In this document: in pieces, positions 1 through 6,145 of the stretch | Layout: each line of letters starts with the position of its first letter | Position numbering within the stretch: position 1 is the stretch's first letter | Assembly: GCA_000434235.1 (NCBI GenBank) | Contig: FR892003.1 | Location: 29,091-35,863, forward strand | Reading direction: 5' to 3' | DNA: 6,773 nt | DNA from: Alistipes sp. CAG:268 | GTDB lineage: Bacteria > Bacteroidota > Bacteroidia > Bacteroidales > Rikenellaceae | Notes under the pieces: model-generated | What the model was told of the DNA's origin: nothing | The model's database searches: none | Seen by the model: only the letters and a program-made list of their open reading frames with translations | Made by a program: the position numbers and the translations under genes

Positions 1-1105
1 GCCGGTAGGGGAGTGCATCGGGCGGGACATCCGCCGCGCAGGCATGCAGGTGGAGGTTTTCGGGCAGCGAGAGCGCCCGGGCAGCCACGGCCCGGCGTTT
101 CGGGTCGCACTCCACGGCATGGATCTCGCATTGCGGTCGGACCAGCGCGCAGAGCAGGGCGAACTCGCCCGTCGAGGCGTTGTCGATCCGAACGGAGGCC
201 GCTTCGGGCATCGCGCCGACAGCCTCCCTGAAGTTGCCGTTGCGCCGCAGCAGGCGGCAGCAGGCCCGGTACGCCCGCCGGCCCGCCGTACGGTACTTCT
301 CGCACACGTACCACGCATAGTAGTCGGCCGTCTCGCGCCGGGCGCAAAGGGCGGCGTAATGGGCGACGTAGTGGCGGCGGATGGCCGAGGTGCGGGCCTT
401 GTAGTCGGCGCCGTAACGGAGGTCGTCGGGGGTGATCCGCCGGCCGACCTCGGCATGCATCGACCCGCGGCGGAGCATGAAATCGCGCTTGGGCAGCACG
501 TGGCCGACACCGTGCAGGTAGATCGGCAGCAGGTCGAGGTGCAGTTGCTCGGCCAGGTAGAAGGCCCCGCGGTGGAAGCGTCCGATCCGGCAGTCGGGCG
601 AGCGCGTCCCCTCGGGGAAGACGACGATCGAATAGCCGCGGCGGACCAGGTCGGCCAGCCGGCCGAGATTGGCCTCGATGCCGTCCGACACGGCGTAGAA
701 CTCCGCATAGCGGATCACCAGTCCGTAGATCGGGTTGCGGTGGACCCAGTCGTTGGTCAGCACGACGAGGTTCGGGGTCAGCATCAGGATGCACATCAGG
801 TCGAGGTGCGACTGGTGGTTGCTGATGATGACTGCGGGTTTGTCGAACCGCTCGCCGACAGAGTTGTCGAGCGTGAAGCACGTACCCGGCACACGCCGGA
901 CGATGAAGCGCGAGGCGCGGCAGATGAAGCGGTGCAGGCGGCGGCGCTTGCGCTCGGTCGCACCCCCGATACGGAAGTAGAGGAACGTCGCGGGCAGCAC
1001 CAGCAGAAACATGCTGACACACAGGAAGAGGATCGAGTAGAGCGAGCGGGCGATCCTTGGCACCGTGACGGGCACGGTTCGGGAGGTATGTATGGCGGCA
1101 CTCAT
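1..1105 (-). CDS. Lysophospholipid acyltransferase-like protein with C-terminal methyltransferase-like extension (3' end outside window)
   Basis: The ATG at 1105 forms an ATGA overlap with the glycosyltransferase stop, and the frame stays open to the left edge: 368 codons with no stop. A hydrophobic segment (about 21-45) anchors the N-terminus. NHQSHLD (96-102) gives the acyltransferase catalytic HxxxxD (His97, Asp102) and FPEGTR (163-168) the acyl-acceptor motif; PIYLHGVGHVLPK follows near 194-206. This is the PlsC/LPLAT family, which transfers acyl chains from ACP or CoA to lipid acceptors. After about residue 240 comes a linker and then RIDNASTGEFALLCALV (307-323) and EIHAVECDPKRRAVAARAL (327-345), which resembles motifs I and II of a class I SAM-methyltransferase but with an unusual first loop. 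From memory, Bacteroidetes encode a trifunctional MMPL/LPLAT/methyltransferase protein, and this gene looks like its last two parts without the MMPL part. The acyltransferase call is firm; the methyltransferase call is tentative because the domain is cut. Confidence 0.85.
   Translation of the reverse strand, partial: MSAAIHTSRTVPVTVPRIARSLYSILFLCVSMFLLVLPATFLYFRIGGATERKRRRLHRFICRASRFIVRRVPGTCFTLDNSVGERFDKPAVIISNHQSHLDLMCILMLTPNLVVLTNDWVHRNPIYGLVIRYAEFYAVSDGIEANLGRLADLVRRGYSIVVFPEGTRSPDCRIGRFHRGAFYLAEQLHLDLLPIYLHGVGHVLPKRDFMLRRGSMHAEVGRRITPDDLRYGADYKARTSAIRRHYVAHYAALCARRETADYYAWYVCEKYRTAGRRAYRACCRLLRRNGNFREAVGAMPEAASVRIDNASTGEFALLCALVRPQCEIHAVECDPKRRAVAARALSLPENLHLHACAADVPPDALPYR
1102..1105 (-). 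other. ATGA stop/start overlap, glycosyltransferase to acyltransferase
   Basis: The glycosyltransferase TGA (1102-1104) overlaps the acyltransferase ATG (1103-1105). This is the main evidence for the start of the edge-truncated acyltransferase gene, and it implies coupled production of the glycosyl- and acyl-transfer steps. Confidence 0.85.
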
Positions 1106-1854
1106 CGCAGCAGTTTTCGGAAAAGGGTACGGGGCCAGCCATATACGGCGGCCAGCAGGCACAGCACGGTGTTGAGCAGCGAGATGCGCACGAAGTCCAT
1201 CACCGGGCGGAAATGCGTTACGCGGTCCTCGGGATAACTCACCCGGACCGTCACCGGGCACAACGGAACACCGGCCCAGGCCGAAGCCACGAGCAGCTCG
1301 AGCTCCGCCTCGTAGCGGGCCGTCAGCCAGCGCTCGCCCCGGATGCCGGAGAGAGGGTAGATGCGCAGCCCGGTCTGCGTGTCGGGCAGGTCGATGCCCG
1401 TCTGCAGGCGGAACCAGAAGTTCGAGAAACGGTTGGCGAAGGTGTTTCCGCGAGGCATGTTCTCGTGGTCGAACGGACGGCTGCCGACGATCAGGGCCGC
1501 CGGGTTGCGGCGCGAGGCGGCGACGAGGGCCGGGATGTCCTCGGGGTAGTGCTGTCCGTCGGCGTCGATCGTCACCGCATGGGTGAAGCCGCACGCCCGG
1601 GCCTTGCGGAAGCCTTCGCGCAGGGCATATCCCTTGCCGCGGTTCCGCGCAAGGGCGACGACCGTAACAGGCACCGGCGACGAGGCGAGGCACGCGGCCG
1701 TCGCATCGGTCGAACCGTCGTTCACCACGATGATATCGGGCAGCTGCCGGTGCATGCGCACAACGACGTCGAGGAGCGTCCCGGCATTGTTGTATGTCGG
1801 GATGACGGCGCAGAAACGCGGCCCGGGCATGCTTCTGTCACTCTTCCGTAACAT
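1102..1854 (-). CDS. Family 2 glycosyltransferase (GT-A fold)
   Basis: This protein has up to 250 residues. It opens with AVIPTYNNAGTLLDVV (16-31), followed by IIVVNDGSTDAT (41-52) that binds the nucleotide, and VTIDADGQHYPEDIP (94-108) with the DAD metal-binding motif (Asp97, Asp99). LPDTQTGLRIYP (156-167) is the later conserved segment seen in dolichyl-phosphate-mannose-synthase-like GT2 enzymes. A hydrophobic C-terminal helix (about 222-240) suggests membrane association. The likely reaction is transfer of a sugar from a nucleotide sugar to a lipid acceptor on the cytoplasmic face. Two starts are possible: ATG at 1854, overlapping the dehydratase gene by 17 nt, or ATG at 1830, 7 nt after that gene's stop and preceded by GGAAGAG. 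The second may well be right. Glycosyltransferases of this type recur in Bacteroidetes aryl-polyene-like clusters; sugar and acceptor are unknown. Confidence 0.92.
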   Translation of the reverse strand: MLRKSDRSMPGPRFCAVIPTYNNAGTLLDVVVRMHRQLPDIIVVNDGSTDATAACLASSPVPVTVVALARNRGKGYALREGFRKARACGFTHAVTIDADGQHYPEDIPALVAASRRNPAALIVGSRPFDHENMPRGNTFANRFSNFWFRLQTGIDLPDTQTGLRIYPLSGIRGERWLTARYEAELELLVASAWAGVPLCPVTVRVSYPEDRVTHFRPVMDFVRISLLNTVLCLLAAVYGWPRTLFRKLLR

Positions 1855-2218
1855 CGTCGCAGATCAGGGAGAGTTGGGCGAGCTGCAGCCCGCCGTCCTT
1901 CAGCACGGCCTTGACGCGGCACTGCGCACCGTCGAAGTCCACGCTGCGGAAGAGCACCTGCACGGAGGTGCGCTCGGCCGGCGAGAGGACATGGAGGAAC
2001 TTGACATTGACCACCCGCCGCAGCTCGAGCCGCCGGCCGGTCATCCATTCGAGCAGTTCGGTGACCAGCTGGACGATGCAGACGCCCGGCGTGATGGGGT
2101 TGCCGGGGAAGTGGGCCCGGAAGATCACATGCTGCGGGTCAAGACGGAGGCGGTAGCAGGTACCCTCGTCGTCCGTCGTCGCCGCTTCGACAAAGAAAAA
2201 GCCGTTCAGTAGTTTCAT
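1838..2218 (-). CDS. FabZ/ApeI-like hotdog-fold 3-hydroxyacyl-ACP dehydratase
   Basis: This 126-residue protein has hotdog-fold length and the FabZ signature AHFPGNPITPGVCIVQLVTE (35-54). His36 aligns with the FabZ active-site His. Residue 50, 14 positions later where FabZ has its catalytic Glu, is Gln. The remainder (VVNVKFLHVLSPAE, then LFRSVDFDGAQCRVKAVLKDG) fits the FabZ strand order. The expected role is dehydration of 3-hydroxyacyl-ACP to build the conjugated double bonds of a polyene chain. With Gln at position 50, altered chemistry or a thioesterase-like role must also be considered. The ATG at 2218 forms an ATGA overlap with the upstream stop and is the only start giving a normal family length; upstream in-frame sequence is a shadow of the preceding gene. 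The 3' end overlaps the glycosyltransferase gene by 17 nt if that gene starts at 1854. Confidence 0.88.
   Translation of the reverse strand: MKLLNGFFFVEAATTDDEGTCYRLRLDPQHVIFRAHFPGNPITPGVCIVQLVTELLEWMTGRRLELRRVVNVKFLHVLSPAERTSVQVLFRSVDFDGAQCRVKAVLKDGGLQLAQLSLICDDVTEE
2215..2218 (-). other. ATGA stop/start overlap, exported unknown protein to dehydratase
   Basis: The TGA at 2215-2217 overlaps the ATG at 2216-2218. It fixes the dehydratase start and suggests coupled translation of an exported protein with a cytoplasmic enzyme, which supports a shared pathway rather than a chance arrangement. Confidence 0.82.
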
Positions 2219-2700
2219 CGTTCGTCCCTGTTTGGGTCCAACGGGGTGAAGCGGTAGCTCAACGCCCGTCGCATATGGTTGAGTTCCAGCGATCCGTCCT
2301 CGCAAAGGCGGATGCTGCAGCCGCACACGACCCGCTCCCCGGAGACAGCGCCGCACTGCAGCAGCAGCGCCAGGTCGCGCCGCAACGTCCGGCGGATATA
2401 CCACCGGTCGAGGAAGGCCGTCAGGTTCGAGAGCCTCACGCGGCCGCGCTTCGGGTCGTAGCGGAAGTCGAAAGCGCGGATGCCGAACTCGTTGAGCAGC
2501 GAGCCGACAACCGCCCCCTCCATGCACTTCACGACGCAGACACCCGAGAGACGGGCCTCTCCGAAACCCAGCGCCACGGCATACTCGCGGCGCTCGCCCT
2601 CGCCGTCCGGAAAGAAGTCCTCCCGCGGTGAGGCCGCAGCCGAACCGACGGCCAGCAGCAGGCTAATCGACAGCAAAATACTTTTCGTCGATGTCCACAT
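2215..2700 (-). CDS. Exported protein of unknown family, cysteine-rich, adjacent to LolA
   Basis: I cannot name a family for this 161-residue protein. It starts with a probable Sec signal peptide (Lys6, hydrophobic 8-18, AAAS near 21-24) and no lipobox Cys. The mature part carries six cysteines (55, 59, 116, 126, 128, 133). The most distinctive stretch is VVGSLLNEFGIRAFDFRYDP (64-83), followed by a basic helix DRWYIRRTLRRDLALLLQ. The ATG at 2700 overlaps the LolA gene by 38 nt; this long overlap is credible because this start gives a well-formed signal peptide and no later Met does so. Its stop forms an ATGA overlap with the dehydratase gene. It sits beside LolA where gammaproteobacterial aryl-polyene clusters have a LolB/DUF3261-like lipoprotein, so it may be the positional counterpart that receives cargo. 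That is inference from context, not from sequence similarity. Confidence 0.72.
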   Translation of the reverse strand: MWTSTKSILLSISLLLAVGSAAASPREDFFPDGEGERREYAVALGFGEARLSGVCVVKCMEGAVVGSLLNEFGIRAFDFRYDPKRGRVRLSNLTAFLDRWYIRRTLRRDLALLLQCGAVSGERVVCGCSIRLCEDGSLELNHMRRALSYRFTPLDPNRDER

Positions 2701-3298
2701 CGGTCCGTATGTTTTTCAGTTCGATCACCGTGCGGTCGCCGCTCTCCTCGAGCAGTTCCACGCGGGTGACCAGTTTCCGTCCGGGGTCGAAGCAGAGCCT
2801 CACCTCGGTGAAGAACTGCCGCATCTCGCGCCGGACTGGCTTCAGCGTGGCGATCCAACGTCCGTCTTCCGCACGGACCTGCGTGTCGAACTCCGCCTCC
2901 TGCGTGAGGCACCGGCCCGTCAGCGAATGCATCATGATCCGTGCGATCTGCCGGAACATCCTGTTGCCCGAGGTCTCGACCACGTCGGTATGGCCGGACG
3001 AACGCATCATCACCCGGTCGCCGTTCAGCACGAACGTATAGGTATAGGGCGAGAGGTACTCCCAGTGGAGTTTCCCTCCCTCCTGGCGGTAGTACATCAC
3101 CCCACGCGACACCATCTTGTCCTGCAGGAGCGAGAGCTCCTTGGTCTGGGTGAAGTCGCACTGCAGGCTCCTTATCGCCGAGGCGCTCCGGTCGATGGCG
3201 GCGATGAGCTCCGCCTCCGCCGGGTCGTGCGGGGTCTGCGCCGGGAGGTTTCCGAGGCCCGCGAGGAGCAGGAAGAGGATCGTAACTGCGGTTTTCAT
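2663..3298 (-). CDS. LolA-family outer-membrane lipoprotein carrier-like periplasmic protein
   Basis: This 211-residue protein has a clear Sec signal peptide (MKTAVTILFLLLAGLGNLPA, likely cut before Gln21). There is no lipobox, so the mature form should be soluble and periplasmic. The mature part follows the LolA pattern: an early helix ending in SLQCDFTQTKELSLL (44-58), then GVMYYRQEGGKLHWEYLSPYTYTFVLNGDRV, the unclosed-barrel strands, and a late VIELKNIRTDVDID strand before KYF (191-208). Housekeeping LolA carries lipoproteins between the membranes. Copies inside aryl-polyene clusters (ApeG-like) are thought to carry the cluster product or a lipid intermediate. The gene starts 3 nt after the preceding stop and overlaps the next gene by 38 nt, so it belongs to this operon and is unlikely to be the genome's general LolA. 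Family assignment is secure; cargo is inferred. Confidence 0.9.
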   Translation of the reverse strand: MKTAVTILFLLLAGLGNLPAQTPHDPAEAELIAAIDRSASAIRSLQCDFTQTKELSLLQDKMVSRGVMYYRQEGGKLHWEYLSPYTYTFVLNGDRVMMRSSGHTDVVETSGNRMFRQIARIMMHSLTGRCLTQEAEFDTQVRAEDGRWIATLKPVRREMRQFFTEVRLCFDPGRKLVTRVELLEESGDRTVIELKNIRTDVDIDEKYFAVD

Positions 3299-3301
3299 GG
3301 T

Positions 3302-3655
3302 TTATTTGGCAATTAATACGCATCCGGCCATGATCAGGGCGATGCCGATCCAGCGCGTCAGCGGAATCTGTTCGTGGAAGAAGACGACGGCGGCCAGCAT
3401 GCCCATGACGTAGGCCAGGCTCAGCATCGGGTAGACCATGCTGAACGGGTAGCGCTTGAGCATGTAGAGCCAGCAGAAGGCCGTGGCCGCGAAGCACAGC
3501 CCGCTGCCGATCATGTAAAAATTGGCGAAGAAGCGGCAGAACCAGCCCCAGTTCCATGCGAAGTCGCCGGCACGGTTGAGCGCGATCTTCTGCAGCAGCT
3601 GGCAGGCCACCATCAGGGCCGACTGCCCGAGGGCCAACAGGATCAGTCTCCACAT
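3302..3655 (-). CDS. Half-size EamA/DMT-superfamily membrane protein (four helices)
   Basis: This 117-residue hydrophobic protein has four predicted membrane segments at roughly 2-21, 44-66, 72-93 and 102-116. The layout and a C-terminal LTRWIGIALIMAGCVLI helix match single-repeat drug/metabolite-transporter proteins of the EamA or ArnE/ArnF kind. RYPFSMVYPMLSL and a charged FFHEQIPLTRW loop are typical of the second half of such a unit. The ATG at 3655 lies 13 nt inside the upstream gene; a much longer upstream open frame is out-of-frame readthrough of the KAS genes. Single-repeat members usually act as dimers. ArnE/F homologues flip undecaprenyl-linked sugars, so flipping a lipid-linked intermediate across the inner membrane is a reasonable inference here, given the nearby glycosyltransferase and periplasmic carrier. 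Substrate and direction are not visible in the sequence. Confidence 0.85.
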   Translation of the reverse strand: MWRLILLALGQSALMVACQLLQKIALNRAGDFAWNWGWFCRFFANFYMIGSGLCFAATAFCWLYMLKRYPFSMVYPMLSLAYVMGMLAAVVFFHEQIPLTRWIGIALIMAGCVLIAK

Positions 3656-4680
3656 AGGGCGCGCAGGATAACGAGTGAGTAATGTTTGCCCCCGCGCTGG
3701 TTGAGCACCGCAAGGGCCTGCGGGCGGCCGTCGCCGAGCGGCGCGGCACCGCAGCGGAGCGCGGGCGGGATGAAGCCCCGGCCGAGACAGTGCGCCGCCG
3801 CATAGACGCCGTAGGCCGAGGCCGAGTACCCGGTGCCGAACAGGTGCCGGTAGCGGAGCGCAGGTACGCCGGGCAGCAGCCGCGAAACGAAGGTCTCGTA
3901 GAAACGATCGTTCGCCGGATTGCCGTCCGCTCCCGTCAGGATTCCCGCAAGCCCCTCCGGTGCAATGCCCGCCTCGGCAAGCGCCTCCGAGAGCAGTTCG
4001 GACAGGTCGTCGTCGGTCGGCCGGTAGCGGATGCGCATGGCGGCCACCTCGCACAGCGCATCGCGGCCGTCGTCCGTGAGCAGCAGCGACACGGCCGCCT
4101 CCGAACCCGGCGCCTGTCCCTCCGCCCCGAGGCAGCCGATCCGCCGGAGCAGGGTGTAATAGGAGGGGGTCAGCTCGTCGAACCCGCCGACCAGCGCCGT
4201 GCGGAGAGCCCCCGCGCGGAACTGCATGCAGGCATCCTGCAGGGCCAGGTCGAACGAGAGATCCTTGTGCGAGTAGGTGATGTTGTATCCGTGCGCCCCG
4301 GAGTGGATGGCGAGCAGCGCGGCAATGGTGTTGTGCGTCGATTGCATGAAGTGCGTGGGGCTCAGCATCTGCTCGCCGTCGCGGCACAGCGGCTCGAGGA
4401 TGCGCTCCGTATTCTCCATGCAACCCAGCCCCGTGCCGACGAGGATGGCGTCGGGGGTCCCGATGCCCGTCTTGTCGGCGATCACGCGGCCGATGACCAG
4501 TGCCCGCTTGAGGATCCTGCCCAGCCGGCGGCTCTCGGCCGGCGAGAGCCATAGGCGGAAGTCGGGATCGACGACCCGCGCATAGGGCTCGCGGCAGTAC
4601 ACGGGGGCCGACATCCACTCTTCGCTGAGCGGTTGCTGGAGCGAAATCTGCTCGGCGTCGCGTATGTAGATTCGTTTCAT
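3643..4680 (-). CDS. Non-catalytic beta-ketoacyl synthase homologue, chain-length-factor-like
   Basis: This 345-residue protein keeps the KAS/thiolase fold outline but has lost the catalytic residues. The segment equivalent to the nucleophile elbow reads GYNITYSHKDLSFDLALQDA (131-150) with no Cys where TACSS should be. The NAHGTGT equivalent reads TGADGNPAND, putting Asp252 where His is expected. The second His motif reads FGTGYSASAYG, with Tyr285 in place of the His of GHTxxAxG. Loss of all of these is typical of chain-length factors, which form heterodimers with an active ketosynthase and set chain length. I chose the ATG at 4680 because it forms an ATGA overlap with the ketosynthase stop; an in-frame start at 4743 would add 21 residues coded inside the upstream gene. 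Its 3' end overlaps the next gene by 13 nt. It could also be a pseudoenzyme scaffold with a different partner. Confidence 0.88.
   Translation of the reverse strand: MKRIYIRDAEQISLQQPLSEEWMSAPVYCREPYARVVDPDFRLWLSPAESRRLGRILKRALVIGRVIADKTGIGTPDAILVGTGLGCMENTERILEPLCRDGEQMLSPTHFMQSTHNTIAALLAIHSGAHGYNITYSHKDLSFDLALQDACMQFRAGALRTALVGGFDELTPSYYTLLRRIGCLGAEGQAPGSEAAVSLLLTDDGRDALCEVAAMRIRYRPTDDDLSELLSEALAEAGIAPEGLAGILTGADGNPANDRFYETFVSRLLPGVPALRYRHLFGTGYSASAYGVYAAAHCLGRGFIPPALRCGAAPLGDGRPQALAVLNQRGGKHYSLVILRALCGD
4677..4680 (-). other. ATGA stop/start overlap, ketosynthase to chain-length-factor-like gene
   Basis: The TGA of the catalytic ketosynthase (4677-4679) shares two bases with the ATG (4678-4680) of its non-catalytic partner. 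Such an overlap usually couples translation by ribosome reinitiation and would give near-equal amounts of two proteins expected to form a heterodimer. It also fixes the start of the downstream gene. Confidence 0.85.
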
Positions 4681-5879
4681 CGTTCTTGCCATTTCGAAAG
4701 GAGCAGCGAGGAGTCGTTGCCGCCGAATCCGAACGAGTTGCACAACACGTGGCGGATCTCACGCGGCGGCCGGCTCTCCCGAACCGGGACGATGCCGTTG
4801 TCCATCGGGTGCTGCCAGTTGAGATTGACCGGGAGGAACCCGTGCCGGAGAGCCAGGAGGCAGATGACCGTCTCGATGGCGCCCGACGCGCTGGTCGTAT
4901 GTCCGGTGAAGGCCTTGGTCGAGGAGACGGGCGGCACACGGTCGCCGAAGAGCCGCAGCATGGCGGCACTCTCACTGGCATCGTTGTTGGGTGTTCCGGT
5001 TCCGTGGGCATTGATGTAGTCCACCGCCGAGGGGTCGAGCCCCGCATCGGCCAGCGCCCCGCGCATGGCCCGGAAGGCCCCTTCGCCGTCGGCCGAAGAG
5101 GCCGTCTGGTGGAAGGCGTCGCAGGTGTTCGCCACGCCGTCGAGCGTCGCCAGCGCACGCACGCCGCGCCTCCGGGCCGAAGCGGCCCGCTCGAGCACCA
5201 CGTAGGCGGCGCCCTCGCCGAGGTTCAGGCCGGCGCGCGTGGCGTCGAATGGCCGGCAGGGCTGCGTGTCGAGGATCATCAGCGCGTTGAACCCGTTCAG
5301 GTGGAAGCGCGTGAGGCACTCGCTGCCCCCGGCCACCACGATGTCGAACGCCCCGCTGCGGATCAGGTTGGCGCCGACCAGAATGGCGTTCATCGCCGAA
5401 GAGCAGGCCGTCGATGGGGTGGACACGAACCCGAAGCGGCCGAAGCGGTCGGCAATCAGTTCCGTCGAGGCTCCGCAGTCGTGCATGGCGATGTATTCGT
5501 TGCGCGAGTCGTTGGCCAGGAAATCGGGGTAGTAGCACTCGCTGCGGTCCATGCCGCCGACGGTCGTTCCCGAGATGAAAGCCGCGCCGGGCAGTTCTCC
5601 GCCGGACAAACCGGCCTCGTCGAGCGCCTCACCGAGGGCCAGCATGCCCAGCAGGGCCGTGCGGATGGTCGGCGTCGAGGCATCGATGCCCAGCGCCGCA
5701 CACAGCTCTTCGTCGCTCATCGGCACCTCGCCCACGGGAAACTCGGTATGTACGCTCCGCAGGTAGCGCATCGGCCCGATGCCCGAACGCCCGGCGACGA
5801 GCGACTCGAGCACCTCGCGCTTGTTGCATCCGACGGCCGAGACGATTCCGGCTCCCGTGATCCATATCGGCTCCTTCAT
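4677..5879 (-). CDS. Beta-ketoacyl-ACP synthase, KAS II/FabF type (catalytic ketosynthase)
   Basis: This 400-residue protein has the full length of a FabF-type condensing enzyme. It would extend an ACP-bound chain by decarboxylative Claisen condensation with malonyl-ACP. All catalytic elements are visible: the nucleophile Cys159 in STACSSAMNA, His292 in NAHGTGTPNND, Lys322 in SSTKAFTGH and His327 in the same stretch, then the C-terminal glycine-rich NSFGFGGNDSS loop near 381-391. The N-terminus (WITGAGIVSAVG) is the standard KAS opening and supports the ATG at 5879. The gene begins 8 nt after the ACP stop, and its TGA overlaps the ATG of the next gene. Pairing with a non-catalytic KAS homologue directly downstream resembles the KS-alpha/chain-length-factor arrangement of type II polyketide and aryl-polyene systems (ApeO/ApeC-like). 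The assignment to KAS is very secure; the polyene role is inferred from context. Confidence 0.96.
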   Translation of the reverse strand: MKEPIWITGAGIVSAVGCNKREVLESLVAGRSGIGPMRYLRSVHTEFPVGEVPMSDEELCAALGIDASTPTIRTALLGMLALGEALDEAGLSGGELPGAAFISGTTVGGMDRSECYYPDFLANDSRNEYIAMHDCGASTELIADRFGRFGFVSTPSTACSSAMNAILVGANLIRSGAFDIVVAGGSECLTRFHLNGFNALMILDTQPCRPFDATRAGLNLGEGAAYVVLERAASARRRGVRALATLDGVANTCDAFHQTASSADGEGAFRAMRGALADAGLDPSAVDYINAHGTGTPNNDASESAAMLRLFGDRVPPVSSTKAFTGHTTSASGAIETVICLLALRHGFLPVNLNWQHPMDNGIVPVRESRPPREIRHVLCNSFGFGGNDSSLLLSKWQER

Positions 5880-5887
5880 CGCAGTGC

Positions 5888-6145
5888 CTATTTCGTGCGG
5901 TTCTCGGCGATATACCGGGCCATGACATTGATGCTCCGGAAGATCTCGCGGCCGACGGAGGGGTCCTTCAGCTTGATGCCGTACCTCTTCTCCATCAGGA
6001 CGATCAGCTCCAGGGCGTCGATCGAATCCAGTCCCAGACCGTCGCCGAACAGCGGAGCGTCGTTGTCGATCTCCTCGGGTTTGACCTCCTCGAGGTTCAG
6101 GGCCTCGATAATAGCATTCTTGAGTTCGTAAATCAGTTCTTCCAT
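5888..6145 (-). CDS. Acyl carrier protein
   Basis: This 85-residue protein has the size and helical pattern of an ACP. The phosphopantetheine attachment motif GLDSIDALEL is clear, with Ser41 as the attachment residue, followed by an acidic helix-II region (LELIVLMEKRYG). The protein would carry the growing acyl chain as a thioester for the neighbouring ketosynthase and dehydratase, after activation by a phosphopantetheinyl transferase that is not in this window. The ATG at 6145 is the only sensible start. The 19-nt leader before it (6146-6164) is AT-rich compared with its surroundings and lacks a strong Shine-Dalgarno sequence, which is normal for Bacteroidetes. The stop is 8 nt before the ketosynthase start. 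A dedicated ACP next to a KS/CLF pair indicates a specialised acyl or polyene pathway rather than housekeeping fatty-acid synthesis. Confidence 0.95.
   Translation of the reverse strand: MEELIYELKNAIIEALNLEEVKPEEIDNDAPLFGDGLGLDSIDALELIVLMEKRYGIKLKDPSVGREIFRSINVMARYIAENRTK

Noticed and set aside
796..1101. 101-codon minus-strand frame, Ser/Arg/Cys-rich
   Set aside because: The acyltransferase is encoded in a different frame starting at 1105. This frame has no domain and typical out-of-frame composition.
44..1237. Long plus-strand open frame of 397 codons
   Set aside because: It lies antisense to the acyltransferase and the end of the glycosyltransferase. Its translation is low-complexity, rich in Arg, Gly, Val and Ala with no domain, as expected for a GC-rich shadow frame, while the minus strand gives clear LPLAT motifs.
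4680..4743. Upstream start for the chain-length-factor-like gene
   Set aside because: It would add 21 Arg-rich residues encoded inside the ketosynthase gene, whereas the ATG at 4680 gives an ATGA overlap and a natural N-terminus (MKRIYIRDAE).
3302..5158. 618-codon minus-strand frame as a single large protein
   Set aside because: Only its last 117 residues read as a real four-helix membrane protein. The rest is an out-of-frame shadow of the two KAS genes.
4686..6131. Plus-strand open frame of 481 codons across the ketosynthase and ACP genes
   Set aside because: It is antisense to two genes with intact catalytic motifs, has no recognisable motif and ends within the ACP region. High GC content makes such antisense frames common.
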